In this document: positions 1 through 7,986 of the stretch, piece by piece
Numbering within the stretch: the stretch's first letter is position 1
How the letters are laid out: each line of letters begins with the position of its first letter
Assembly (NCBI GenBank): GCA_004563715.1
Contig: SIRX01000075.1
Coordinates: 1 to 53,883, forward strand
Reading direction: 5' to 3'
Length of the DNA stretch: 53,883 nt
Source: Actinomycetota bacterium
Lineage (GTDB): Bacteria; Actinomycetota; Rubrobacteria; Rubrobacterales; Rubrobacteraceae
Notes under the pieces: generated by a model
Databases searched by the model: none
Told to the model about the DNA's origin: nothing
What the model saw: the letters and a program-made list of their open reading frames with translations, nothing else
Translations under genes and position numbers: made by a program

Positions 1-1119
1 CGCTGCCGGGTAAGCCCCGCCGAAGACCGTCGCGGCCGAGGCCAGCACGGCCGCCGCCCCCGACCCGGACAACACCTGCCCCGCCAGCACGAAGCTCAGG
101 ACCGCCCCGGCGGTCGGTAGCCACTGCCCGAGGGTGCTCCGGGCTGCGTCCGTCACCTGTGTCCCCCGCAGGCCGAACAGCAGCGCCGCGAACCCTCCGG
201 AGACCAGCAGCGGGAACCCCGGGCCGGTGAGTATCGGCCCCGCCGCTTCCAGCAGCCGCCTTGCGGGCTCTGGGCCGTTGGTCAGGGCGAGCAGTGCCAG
301 CAGGAAGCCGTAGGGCGCGAGCGACCGTAGAGGCAGTTCGAGCCTCAACAGACGCCGCCACCGGAAGGCGAGGAACCCGGCGGTCGCCGCGAGCCCGCCG
401 AGAGCGCCGGAGAGCTCCGGGATCAGGTACAGGCTCGTGAGCAGCGTTCCGGTGCCCGCCGCCCCGCCGAGCAGCGCCGCCTCCGCCCCCCGGCTCCGCA
501 CCGCGCCCCAGCCCCCGGCGAGCGCAACGGCGGAGATCCCGTAGACGGGGAAGAGTAGCAGGTTGAGCCAGGCGCTCGCGTCCGAGAGCGCGGCGAAGCT
601 CGTCCCCGAGAGGTCCGCCCCGATGACGGTACCCACGCCCAGTGCGCCCCACGGGACGGCGCACTGCCCCCAGCTCGCCAGCACCGCGGCCTTCAGCGGC
701 GAGAACCCGGCCGCCAGCAGGATGGGCGCGCTGATCACCACCGCCACCCCGAACCCCGTGACGGATTCGAAAAATGGCGCGACCCCGACGACCACCGCGG
801 CCGCCAGGGCTTCTTTGTCGGGCTCCAAGCGTCCCAGGAACTCCGACACCCGCCCGATCGCCCCGCCCGCCGAGAGCAGGTTGTAGAGGAGCAAGCCCCC
901 GAACAACACGTACAGAACCCGTGCCGAGGTCCCGAAACCCCCGGAGAGCGCCCCCCAGAGCCCCTCCCGCTCCAACGCCGGCCACAGCAGAGCGCCCGCC
1001 AGAGCCGCCAGCAACGCCGCTACCCCGGACCACACCGCCGACCACCGCAGGCCGAGCAAGGCTACCCCCGCTACCAGCAAGGGCGCCGCCGCCACGGCGT
1101 AGTTCAGGACATCTATCAT
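1..1119 (-). CDS. lldP: L-lactate permease family transporter (C-terminus beyond window)
   Basis: The minus strand is open from an ATG at 1119 to the window edge, 373 codons without a stop. The translation is almost entirely hydrophobic, with repeated membrane segments. It contains the family-like stretches FFESVTGFGVAVVISAP and GQCAVPWGALGVGT, which match the LctP/LldP lactate permeases (usually 500-560 residues), so roughly the last third is missing. Family members import L-lactate or glycolate by proton symport at the cytoplasmic membrane. Only 20 bases separate its start from that of the divergent XRE-cupin regulator, which suggests local control of this transporter. The substrate is inferred from the family only. 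There is no Shine-Dalgarno, so the mRNA may be leaderless. Confidence 0.82.
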   Translation of the reverse strand, partial: MIDVLNYAVAAAPLLVAGVALLGLRWSAVWSGVAALLAALAGALLWPALEREGLWGALSGGFGTSARVLYVLFGGLLLYNLLSAGGAIGRVSEFLGRLEPDKEALAAAVVVGVAPFFESVTGFGVAVVISAPILLAAGFSPLKAAVLASWGQCAVPWGALGVGTVIGADLSGTSFAALSDASAWLNLLLFPVYGISAVALAGGWGAVRSRGAEAALLGGAAGTGTLLTSLYLIPELSGALGGLAATAGFLAFRWRRLLRLELPLRSLAPYGFLLALLALTNGPEPARRLLEAAGPILTGPGFPLLVSGGFAALLFGLRGTQVTDAARSTLGQWLPTAGAVLSFVLAGQVLSGSGAAAVLASAATVFGGAYPAA

Positions 1120-1139
1120 GGTAGAATTAATTCTTGCAA
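1120..1139. promoter_or_regulatory. 20-bp divergent intergenic region with 12-bp palindrome
   Basis: The perfect palindrome AGAATTAATTCT lies at 1123-1134 between the two divergent start codons. On the plus strand TAGAAT (1122-1127) can serve as a -10 box for the regulator. The minus-strand copy sits at -10 distance for the permease. With so little room both mRNAs should be leaderless, and a protein bound to the palindrome would cover both -10 elements. This is read from sequence only. Confidence 0.5.
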
Positions 1140-1823
1140 ATGAGCGGAGGCGGCACAACAAGGATATCCAGTATTGTCGAGGAGGTCTCCTCCGAGAGGC
1201 TCGGGGGCCGGGTACGGGAGCTACGGCGGCACGAGGGGCTTACCTTGGACGCGTTGGCGGAAAAGAGCGGGGTGAGCCGGGCCATGATCTCCAAGGTCGA
1301 GCGGGGTGAGAAAAACCCGACGCTGGTCGTGGCGGCCAGGATCGCCGAGGGGTTTGGGATGACGCTCTCGCAGCTGGTGGGTGCTAAGGAGCGGCACGAG
1401 GTGGTGGTCGTTCCCCGGGAGCGTCGCATGGTGATGCGGGACCCGGAGACCGGCTTCGAGCGGCAGTTGCTATCACCCGCGTCTCACCGGCGGGACGTGG
1501 AGTTCGTGCGCAACGTAGTGCCGGGGGGTGCCGGATCGGGGGAGTTCCCGCCGCACCGGAAGGGCGTGGAGGAGTACCTGGTGGTCGAGAAGGGTAGGCT
1601 CCGGGCGGTCCTCGACGGCGAGGAGTACCTGCTGGACGAGGGGGACGCCCTCTTTTTCGAGGCCGACGTGCCGCACCGGTTCGACAACGCCGGGAGCGGT
1701 GAGTGCGTCTACTACCTGGTCATCTCCTCCGGCGAGACCTGGCGCGGGGCGTTTGGCCAGACCCCGAGAAGAACGCCGGATTGTGAAAGAACATCGAGCC
1801 CGGTGGCCGGCGAGGGCATATAG
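1140..1823 (+). CDS. XRE-family regulator with C-terminal cupin domain
   Basis: This 227-residue protein has an N-terminal helix-turn-helix of the XRE/Cro type (about residues 20-75, including SGVSRAMISKVERGEKNPT) and a C-terminal cupin fold (about 120-195, including EEYLVVEKGRLRAVLDGEE and ADVPHRF). This architecture is common in one-component regulators that sense a small metabolite in the cupin and bind an operator through the helix-turn-helix. The start is taken as ATG at 1140; an in-frame TTG lies at 1134. Neither has a Shine-Dalgarno, and TAGAAT at 1122-1127 would give a leaderless mRNA. The divergent permease is the obvious candidate target; the ligand is unknown. Confidence 0.85.
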   Translation: MSGGGTTRISSIVEEVSSERLGGRVRELRRHEGLTLDALAEKSGVSRAMISKVERGEKNPTLVVAARIAEGFGMTLSQLVGAKERHEVVVVPRERRMVMRDPETGFERQLLSPASHRRDVEFVRNVVPGGAGSGEFPPHRKGVEEYLVVEKGRLRAVLDGEEYLLDEGDALFFEADVPHRFDNAGSGECVYYLVISSGETWRGAFGQTPRRTPDCERTSSPVAGEGI

Positions 1824-1862
1824 TCGGGAGCACGCCGTGTATGCGGAGAAGGAGCGAAACAG

Positions 1863-1994
1863 ATGCGGGACTTGATGGATAGCATGGTGCGGGGAACGCG
1901 GGGGGTCTTCCAGAACCCCGCGCTGGCGGGCGCGCTCTACGCCGGCGCGCTCGTGGCAGTGCTGGTCACCCGAGGGTTACGCCGGGAGGACTGA
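1863..1994 (+). CDS. Small single-pass membrane peptide, 43 aa
   Basis: An ATG at 1863 is preceded by AAGGAG at 1848-1853, at good Shine-Dalgarno spacing. The 43-codon frame has a charged N-terminus (MRDLMDSMVRGTRG), one apolar segment (about residues 20-37, ALAGALYAGALVAVLVTR) and a charged end (RREE-like, actually RRED). It lies 39 bases after the XRE-cupin gene and could be co-transcribed with it. I do not recognise the family. Support comes from the ribosome-binding site and the sensible membrane-peptide layout; no homologue was checked. Confidence 0.45.
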   Translation: MRDLMDSMVRGTRGVFQNPALAGALYAGALVAVLVTRGLRRED

Positions 1995-1998
1995 GCGG

Positions 1999-2484
1999 CT
2001 ACGAGGCTTTGAGCGGCCTGCGCCGGGTGGCGAAACGGGCTTCCTGGCCCTCCCGATGGCCCCGGTAGTAATCCAGCCGGGCGCTGGCGGTCTGCCACCG
2101 GGCCAGGTGGCCGTTGTGGGCGAAGCTTCCCAGCTCCCGGAACCGGCCGTCCATCCAGCCGGACCAGTAGGCCTCGCTGTGGCCCTGCGACTTCCAGGGG
2201 GCTCCGGTATACCCAGCGGGGAGCACTTCCGAGCGGCAGGCCGGACACCAGAACACGCCGTCCGGGAGGCGTCGCATCTCGGGGTGGCCGCACTCGCAGG
2301 CGTGCTTGCCCATGGCGTCCGGCAGGGTTTTTATCTGGAATAGGGTCTTCAGAACAGCCCCGCCGATAAGGCAGCCGCAGGAGTCGCAGCGGGCCGAATC
2401 ACGGCCCAGGGGACGCAACTCCCCGGATTCGCAGATCGGGCAGACGGGTGATATAGAGCTGTGCGCGGCGTTCGAGTTTTCCAT
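1999..2484 (-). CDS. Double zinc-ribbon protein of unknown function
   Basis: This 161-residue protein starts at the ATG at 2484 (MENSNAAHSS), preceded by AAAAGGGG. It contains two cysteine clusters that look like zinc ribbons: CPICESGE followed by CDSCGC near residues 16-38, and CECGHPE followed by CPACR near 64-83. The C-terminal half is rich in Trp, Tyr and Arg (YWSGWMDGRF) with no enzyme motif that I recognise. Zinc ribbons of this kind often bind nucleic acid or protein, but no function is assigned. The frame is open upstream to 3012, but that part is antisense to pncB and was excluded. Confidence 0.72.
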   Translation of the reverse strand: MENSNAAHSSISPVCPICESGELRPLGRDSARCDSCGCLIGGAVLKTLFQIKTLPDAMGKHACECGHPEMRRLPDGVFWCPACRSEVLPAGYTGAPWKSQGHSEAYWSGWMDGRFRELGSFAHNGHLARWQTASARLDYYRGHREGQEARFATRRRPLKAS

Positions 2485-2589
2485 CCCGGGCCCCTTTTCT
2501 CTGGCGCTACACCGTAATGATCCGTCATGGGGGCGAGTCTGACATCGCGCAAATGCATGATTTTTTGCTAGCTCCGATGCTGCACCGGA

Positions 2590-2611
2590 AACTAGTCCAA
2601 GTGAGCTAGTT
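2590..2611. other. Inverted repeat downstream of pncB
   Basis: AACTAG (2590-2595) and CTAGTT (2606-2611) form a 6-bp stem with a 10-base loop, 17 bases past the pncB stop. There is no good T-run on the pncB strand, so it is at best a weak terminator or an RNA end-protecting hairpin. Confidence 0.3.
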
Positions 2612-2627
2612 GGGCTCCCGGCGTGTG

Positions 2628-3791
2628 CTAGAGGCCAAAGCGGCCGGTGTCGATCTGGAACATAACGTGCTGGCGCAGTTCCGAGACGTCCGGTAGCTCG
2701 TCCGGGGAGGGAAGCGGCTGCAGGAGTTCCCGAGACCCGGGGGGTAGGCCCGCCTCGGCGGAGACGACGGCGTGGGAGCCGTCCTCGAGGGCCACGAGGC
2801 GCTTGCGCCCGCTGCGGACACCGCGCTTGGCCCGGGGCTCGCCGGCCACCTCCACGATGTCCAGGGAGTAGTCGATCATGGGCGCGGCGGCGATGGAACC
2901 CCCGACGCCGTAAGCGTCGCAGACCGGGTTCAGGCGCAGTATGTCCTCGACGCCGATGCCGCCGGAGGCGAAGATCTTGACGTGGGAGTAACCCGCCCGG
3001 TCCAGCTCCCAACGAACCTCGCGCATGAGGCCCAGGAAGTCGCCGCGGCGGGTACCGGGGGTGTCCAGCCGCACGGCGAAGATCGAGTCGGGAATCGCCT
3101 CGGCGGCGATGAGGGCGCCGAACTTCTCGTCGTCGAAGGTGTCAATCAGGATGGTGCGGTTTACGTCCGGCGGGATCACCTCGTCAAACGCCTCCGCCGC
3201 CTCGGCGGTCGAGCCCAGGATCAGGACTAGGGCGTGGGGGAGGGTGCCGGTGGCCGGGATGCCGATGCGCCGGGCGGCGAGCTCGACGGCCACGCCGTCG
3301 CAGCCCCCGAGGTAGGCGGCGCGTTCGATCATCGGCGTGATCGAGGGGTGCATCCGGCGCGCACCGAAGGAGATGAGCCTCTTGACGCCGGCGGCTATCC
3401 GGCAACGGGCCGCCCCGGTAGCAACACCGGAGGCCTGGCAGAGAAAGCCCAGGATCGCCGTCTCGTGCTCGGCGAACGCGCCGTAGGGACCTGAGAGGGT
3501 GAGCACCGGCTCGTGCGGGTGGCAGATCGTACCCTCCCGCACCGCCCGCGCCTCCACTTCAACACCTTCCAGCAGGAGCGCCACCTCGTCCAGGCCCGCC
3601 ACGACGAACCACTCGTCGGGGTTCGAGCTTTTGAGCGTCACCTCGATGTGGACCGGGGTGTTCTCCGCCCCGCGTGCCCGCAACACCTCCATCGTGCGGT
3701 GAAAGTACACGTCGGCGACCTCGGCGCCCTTGATCTCCGCGTGGGACGCCGTGTTGAAACCGCGGCCGTTTTCCCCGTTTTCTCCAGCCAA
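2628..3791 (-). CDS. pncB: Nicotinate phosphoribosyltransferase
   Basis: This 387-residue enzyme joins nicotinate to PRPP to make nicotinate mononucleotide, the entry step of NAD salvage. Recognisable stretches are FNTASHAEIKGAEVADVYF at the start, FGARRMHPSITPMIERAAY, GTLPHALVLI, DTFDDEKFGAL and FASGGIGVEDI (the phosphate-binding TIM-barrel end). The length fits the short archaeal-type NAPRTases better than the long E. coli type. The start is taken as TTG at 3791 because AAGGGAG lies just upstream; the frame is open further to 3884 but without a ribosome site. TATCAT (3833-3838 on the minus strand) with TTGACT upstream is a possible promoter with a 19-bp spacer. Adjacent palindromes may be an operator. 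Confidence 0.9.
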   Translation of the reverse strand: MAGENGENGRGFNTASHAEIKGAEVADVYFHRTMEVLRARGAENTPVHIEVTLKSSNPDEWFVVAGLDEVALLLEGVEVEARAVREGTICHPHEPVLTLSGPYGAFAEHETAILGFLCQASGVATGAARCRIAAGVKRLISFGARRMHPSITPMIERAAYLGGCDGVAVELAARRIGIPATGTLPHALVLILGSTAEAAEAFDEVIPPDVNRTILIDTFDDEKFGALIAAEAIPDSIFAVRLDTPGTRRGDFLGLMREVRWELDRAGYSHVKIFASGGIGVEDILRLNPVCDAYGVGGSIAAAPMIDYSLDIVEVAGEPRAKRGVRSGRKRLVALEDGSHAVVSAEAGLPPGSRELLQPLPSPDELPDVSELRQHVMFQIDTGRFGL

Positions 3792-3855
3792 CTCTCTCCC
3801 TTTCCGTGGCCTGCCTGCTGCGTATGATAGCCAACGGAGTGGGCTACAAGTCAAC

Positions 3856-3888
3856 TGCTTGCACAAAGCAACGTTTTGCAGCACAAAA
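3856..3888. promoter_or_regulatory. Candidate operator: two palindromes and a 20-bp spaced direct repeat upstream of pncB
   Basis: TGCTT-N5-AAGCA (3856-3870) and TTTTG-N5-CAAAA (3874-3888) are adjacent inverted repeats. GCACAAA occurs at 3861-3867 and again at 3881-3887, exactly 20 bases apart, which places both copies on one face of the helix. The block lies 65-97 bases upstream of the pncB start, abutting the candidate -35. NAD biosynthesis genes are often controlled by NrtR or NiaR-type repressors, but I cannot assign this site to either. Confidence 0.4.
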
Positions 3889-4030
3889 GGCGCCGATGAG
3901 TTACAAACTCGATTCGCGAGCGTAGGCGCCGCCCCGGATATGGGTTTCGGGCCGTCAAAGCACCTGTCGGCGGCTTCCGCAGAGCTGGAGCCCTTTCCGC
4001 GGGGGTGGTCGCCGCGTATGATAACTGGTA

Positions 4031-5569
4031 GTGATCGACGCCGGTTACAACCACACTTTCGCCACGGCCGCCGGCACGCCCTACGCCGCCCGGGCCGCCG
4101 TCGAGATCTACCGGGCGGGCGGCAACGCCGCCGACGCCGCCGTGGCCGCCGCGGCGGCGGTGGGCGTCACCGAACCTCTGATGAGCTCCATCGGGGGCGG
4201 GGGCTTCGCCCTGGTGCGCGAGCCGGAAGGCGCGGAGCTTATCGACTACTACGACGCGATGCCGGGGAAAGGGCTTCCGGAGTCCGCGTTCGGGGCGGGA
4301 GGCAGCCCGAAGACCGTTATCCTCAAGTACGGGGCCGGGGTCCGCTCCACGGTCGGGGGGGCTTCCTGCTCGGTGCCCGGCGTGCTGCGCGGTTGGGAGG
4401 CGGTGCTGGAGCGTCACGGCCGGCTGACGCTGAGGGAGGTGCTCGCCCCGGCGGTGCGGCTCGCCCGCGAGGGCTTCCGGCTGTGCAAGACCAGCGCCAT
4501 GTGGTTTGAGGTCGCCGCGGAGGTGTTAAAGCTCACCGAGGAGACCCGCAAGAACTTCTACAATGGCGACCGGGTGTACCTGGAGGGTGAGGAGATGAGC
4601 TTCCCCGACCTCGCCGACACGCTCGAAGCGTTGGGGGAGGAGGGGGCGGACCTCTTCTACGAGGGAGAGCTGGCGCGCAGGATCTCCGCCTACGTCCAGA
4701 AGATGGGCGGCATCCTCACCGAACAGGACCTGGCGGAGTACCAGGCGGTCGTCCGGGAGCCGATGACCGTGGAGTACGGGGTGGGCAACATGTACACCAA
4801 CGGGCCGCCGTCGGCCGGCGGTCCTACCCTCGCCCAGATGCTCAAGGTCGTCTCCGCCTACGACCTGGCCTCCCTCCCCGACGAAGAGTACGTGCGCGTA
4901 ATGGCCGGGGCCATGCGGTACGCCCTGAGCGACCGCGAGACGGAGTACATGGAAGGCGACGATAACGAGCGGGTCGCCGAGCGCCTAACGAGCGAGGAGT
5001 ACGCCAAGATCCAGCGCGGGCGCATCTTCGGCAGCCCGCACACCACGCACCTCTCCTGCGTGGACTCCGGGGGGCTCGCCGTCTCCATCACCGCCAGCAT
5101 GGGCTACGGGTCGGGGCTCGTCGTCCCCGGAACCGGTATCCCGATGAACAACTCGCTCGGCGAGCCGGAGCTAAACCCCAAGGGCTTCCACGCGCTCCGG
5201 CCCGGACAACGGCTCGTCTCCAGCATGAGCCCAACGATAGTTTCCTCCGAGGAGGGTGGTTTGATCTCCCTGGGCTCCCCCGGCGCTTCCCGGATACCGA
5301 CCGCGATCCTGCAGACGATCGTCAACGTGATCGACTTTGGCATGCCTCTGGAGACCGCGGTACTCGCACCCCGCTTCCACGCCGAAGGGAACCTGTTCGC
5401 CTACGAGGCCGGTGGACACAAGGCCGACCTCAGCCTCTACGAGCGGGTGCTGCCGTTCGACGGACCCAACATGTACTTCGGGGGCGTCAACGCCGTCCGG
5501 CGTACCCCCGAGGGCCTTTTCGAAGCCGCCGCCGACCCCCGGCGCAGCGGAGGCGCGGCCTTTGCCTGA
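4031..5569 (+). CDS. ggt: Gamma-glutamyltransferase
   Basis: This 512-residue Ntn-hydrolase is made as a proenzyme that cleaves itself before a catalytic threonine. The motif SPHTTHLSCVDSGG near residues 337-350 carries that threonine (TTHLS), and GTGIPMNNSLGEPE follows as in the family. The enzyme transfers or hydrolyses gamma-glutamyl groups, for example from glutathione. No signal peptide is visible, since the conserved domain begins almost at residue 1, so a cytosolic location is likely, unlike the E. coli periplasmic enzyme. The start is GTG at 4031 with no Shine-Dalgarno; TATGAT at 4017-4022 suggests a leaderless mRNA. The stop overlaps the arginase gene by 8 bases. Confidence 0.92.
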   Translation: MIDAGYNHTFATAAGTPYAARAAVEIYRAGGNAADAAVAAAAAVGVTEPLMSSIGGGGFALVREPEGAELIDYYDAMPGKGLPESAFGAGGSPKTVILKYGAGVRSTVGGASCSVPGVLRGWEAVLERHGRLTLREVLAPAVRLAREGFRLCKTSAMWFEVAAEVLKLTEETRKNFYNGDRVYLEGEEMSFPDLADTLEALGEEGADLFYEGELARRISAYVQKMGGILTEQDLAEYQAVVREPMTVEYGVGNMYTNGPPSAGGPTLAQMLKVVSAYDLASLPDEEYVRVMAGAMRYALSDRETEYMEGDDNERVAERLTSEEYAKIQRGRIFGSPHTTHLSCVDSGGLAVSITASMGYGSGLVVPGTGIPMNNSLGEPELNPKGFHALRPGQRLVSSMSPTIVSSEEGGLISLGSPGASRIPTAILQTIVNVIDFGMPLETAVLAPRFHAEGNLFAYEAGGHKADLSLYERVLPFDGPNMYFGGVNAVRRTPEGLFEAAADPRRSGGAAFA

Positions 5570-6488
5570 GCCGGCACGCGCCACCGGCCAGAGATCCGTG
5601 GAGATCCTCGGGGTCCCGATGGACCTCGGCCAGGATCGCCGCGGCGTGGACATGGGGCCGAGCGCCATCCGCTACGCCCGCCTCAAGTCCGGGCTCGAAG
5701 GGCTCGGATACGCCGTGACCCACCTGGGCAACGTGGAGCCGCCCATCCCCGAGCTGGCGCGCGCCAGCGAGGAGGTCCGGCACCTCACCGCCGTCCGCGA
5801 CGTGTGCGCCAAGGTAGCGGAACGCGCTGGGGAGATGGTCTCGCGCGGCGCGTTCCCCGTGTTCCTCGGTGGGGACCACTCCATCTCCATCGGGACCGTG
5901 TCGGGCGCTGCTGGGACCGGCAGGACCGGCGTCATCTGGCTCGACGCCCACGCCGACTACAACACCCACGAGACTTCGCCCTCCGGCAACATCCACGGCA
6001 TGCCCCTCGCCGTACTGAACGGCCGTGGCCGGAGGGAGCTGGTGGACATCGGGGGCGTAGAGCCGAGCGTGCGGCCCGAGGACGTGGTGATCCTGGGCCT
6101 GCGCTCCGTGGATGTCCGGGAGCAGGAACTTCTCCACCGGGACGGGATACCGGCGTACACCATGAAGGAGATAGACGCCTACGGGGTCGCACGGGTCGTC
6201 CGGCAGGCGCTCAAGCGCCTCTCGCACCTCGACCGGGTGCACCTCTCATTCGACCTGGACGTGATGGACCCCGACGTGGCACCCGGCGTCGGCACGCCCG
6301 TAAGGGGTGGGCTCACCTACCGGGAGGCGCACCTGATCATGGAGCTCATAAACGAGTCGGGGATGGTCACCTCGCTCGACGTGGTCGAGGTGAACCCCAT
6401 CCTGGACGTGCAGAACGGTACGGCCGAGCTTGCCGTCGAGCTCGTAGCGAGCCTCATGGGTCGCCGCATTATCGACCTGCCGCAGTAG
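5562..6488 (+). CDS. rocF: Arginase
   Basis: This 308-residue ureohydrolase binds two manganese ions and splits arginine to ornithine and urea. The metal-binding motifs are GGDHSIS, DAHADYNTHETSPSGN and SFDLDVMDPDVAPG, and IHGMPLA after SPSGN is the arginase rather than the agmatinase signature. The start is TTG at 5562 because GGAGG at 5549-5553 lies 8 bases upstream; the frame is open further upstream only as antisense-like sequence inside ggt. It overlaps the ggt stop and so is translationally coupled. The pair suggests amino-acid or glutathione nitrogen turnover, an inference from context. Confidence 0.93.
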   Translation: MPEPARATGQRSVEILGVPMDLGQDRRGVDMGPSAIRYARLKSGLEGLGYAVTHLGNVEPPIPELARASEEVRHLTAVRDVCAKVAERAGEMVSRGAFPVFLGGDHSISIGTVSGAAGTGRTGVIWLDAHADYNTHETSPSGNIHGMPLAVLNGRGRRELVDIGGVEPSVRPEDVVILGLRSVDVREQELLHRDGIPAYTMKEIDAYGVARVVRQALKRLSHLDRVHLSFDLDVMDPDVAPGVGTPVRGGLTYREAHLIMELINESGMVTSLDVVEVNPILDVQNGTAELAVELVASLMGRRIIDLPQ

Positions 6489-6507
6489 AAGCGCGCATCG
6501 TCTGGGC

Positions 6508-7974
6508 TCATCCTCTCCAGAATGCGGGTGAGAGTAGCGCCAGGGCCGTCAGGATCTCCAGCCGCCCCAGCAACATGCAGAGCGTGAGGATCACGCGCCC
6601 CGGGTAGTTCACCGCCGTGAAGTTCTCTATGGCCCCGACCTGCCCCAAACCGGGGCCTACGACGTTCAGCGTCGCGGCCACGGCGGACGCGGAAGAGACG
6701 AGGTTCAGGCTCGGCTGGATGGCGACCAGGAACGTCGCTACCACGAACGTGAGTATCCAGGCGGCGAATAGGCCGAGCACCGCCACCCGGGTACCCTCGG
6801 GCACCACGCGGTTTCCCAATTTTACCGGCGTCACCGCTTGCGGGTGGACCGCCCGCAAGAGGTTCCCGAGGATGGTCTTGAAAACGATGATCACGCGCAC
6901 CACCTTTATCCCCCCGGCCGTGGAGCCCGCGCACCCGCCGACGAACATCAGGAGCAGCAGGGTGAACCTGGCCCCGGTGTCCCACTCGTCGAAGTCCGCC
7001 GTGATGTAGCCCGTCGTGGTGATGATGCTCGTTACGTTGAAAGCCGCATGCCGGAGTGCCTGTCCCCAGGCGTCCCCGTAGTCGCCCTCGTACACGAGTA
7101 CGCCCCACACGAAAACAATGGAAGCCGCCAGGATCCCCAGGTACACGAGCAGCTCCCGGTCGAGCAGCACCTTCAGGCTCCGCCGAGTGTAGAGCAGATA
7201 GTACACCGCAAAAGAGACCGCCGAGAGCGCCATAAAGACTATGATGACGATCTCGATGGCAATGGAGTCGTAGAAGCCGACCGAGGCGTTTTTCGGGTTG
7301 AAGCCACCCGTGGCGATGGTGGCGAAAGCGTGCAGCACCGAATCGTAGAGGTTCATGCCGGCAAGAAGCAAGGCTATTATCTGGGCCACCGTGAGGCTAA
7401 CGTAGATGATCAGGAGCGCCTTGGCGGTGTCCACGATGCGCGGGGTGAGTCGGGGTTGGTCTATGCCCGAGACTTCGGCGGAGAGCAGCCGGGCCGCCCC
7501 GAAGCCGAGCACCGGGGCCACCGCCACGAAGAGGACCACAATGCCTATGCCGCCGAGCCACTGGGTAAAGCTGCGCCAGAAGAGTATGGAGGGCGGCGGA
7601 GCCTCGATATCCGGTAACAGCGTCGCTCCGGTCGTGGTGAAGCCGCTCATCGCCTCGAAAGTGGAGTCTGTGAGGTTGCCGAAGGTGCCCTCAATCAGGT
7701 AGGGCACGCCTCCGAGAACGGCTGCCAGCATCCAGGCCAGCGTCACGGAGAAGAGCACATCCCGGGGGGAGACGTATACCAGGGCGCGCCGGGAGGCGGG
7801 GCGCGTTACCCGGAGCCCGAGGCCACCCGCAAGGGTCATCGGGACCGCCGGCATTAAGAAGCTCTCCCACGAGCCGTCGGCGTAGAGCATCGAGATGCCC
7901 AACGGGATGAGGAGCGAAATCCCGAGCGCGAAGACCACGCCCGATATGATCCGGAACACGAGCCTGGGGTTCAC
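6508..7974 (-). CDS. trkH: Trk-type potassium uptake channel subunit (paralogue 1)
   Basis: This 488-residue membrane protein belongs to the TrkH/KtrB family, with four M1-P-M2 units. The filter loops read GFTTTG, TGGFN, TTTGY and VVGPG, so each keeps its glycine. It should form the potassium-conducting pore, gated by the TrkA subunit encoded upstream. The start is GTG at 7974 with GGAG about 11 bases upstream, and it lies 12 bases after the stop of the second trkH. It ends convergently with arginase, with a gap of 19 bases. Confidence 0.92.
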   Translation of the reverse strand: MNPRLVFRIISGVVFALGISLLIPLGISMLYADGSWESFLMPAVPMTLAGGLGLRVTRPASRRALVYVSPRDVLFSVTLAWMLAAVLGGVPYLIEGTFGNLTDSTFEAMSGFTTTGATLLPDIEAPPPSILFWRSFTQWLGGIGIVVLFVAVAPVLGFGAARLLSAEVSGIDQPRLTPRIVDTAKALLIIYVSLTVAQIIALLLAGMNLYDSVLHAFATIATGGFNPKNASVGFYDSIAIEIVIIVFMALSAVSFAVYYLLYTRRSLKVLLDRELLVYLGILAASIVFVWGVLVYEGDYGDAWGQALRHAAFNVTSIITTTGYITADFDEWDTGARFTLLLLMFVGGCAGSTAGGIKVVRVIIVFKTILGNLLRAVHPQAVTPVKLGNRVVPEGTRVAVLGLFAAWILTFVVATFLVAIQPSLNLVSSASAVAATLNVVGPGLGQVGAIENFTAVNYPGRVILTLCMLLGRLEILTALALLSPAFWRG

Positions 7975-7986
7975 ATCCCGGTACTC

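Noticed and set aside
2485-3012. N-terminal extension of the zinc-ribbon frame
   Set aside because: It is antisense to pncB with Arg/Gly-rich composition. The ATG at 2484 with an upstream AAAAGGGG is the better start.
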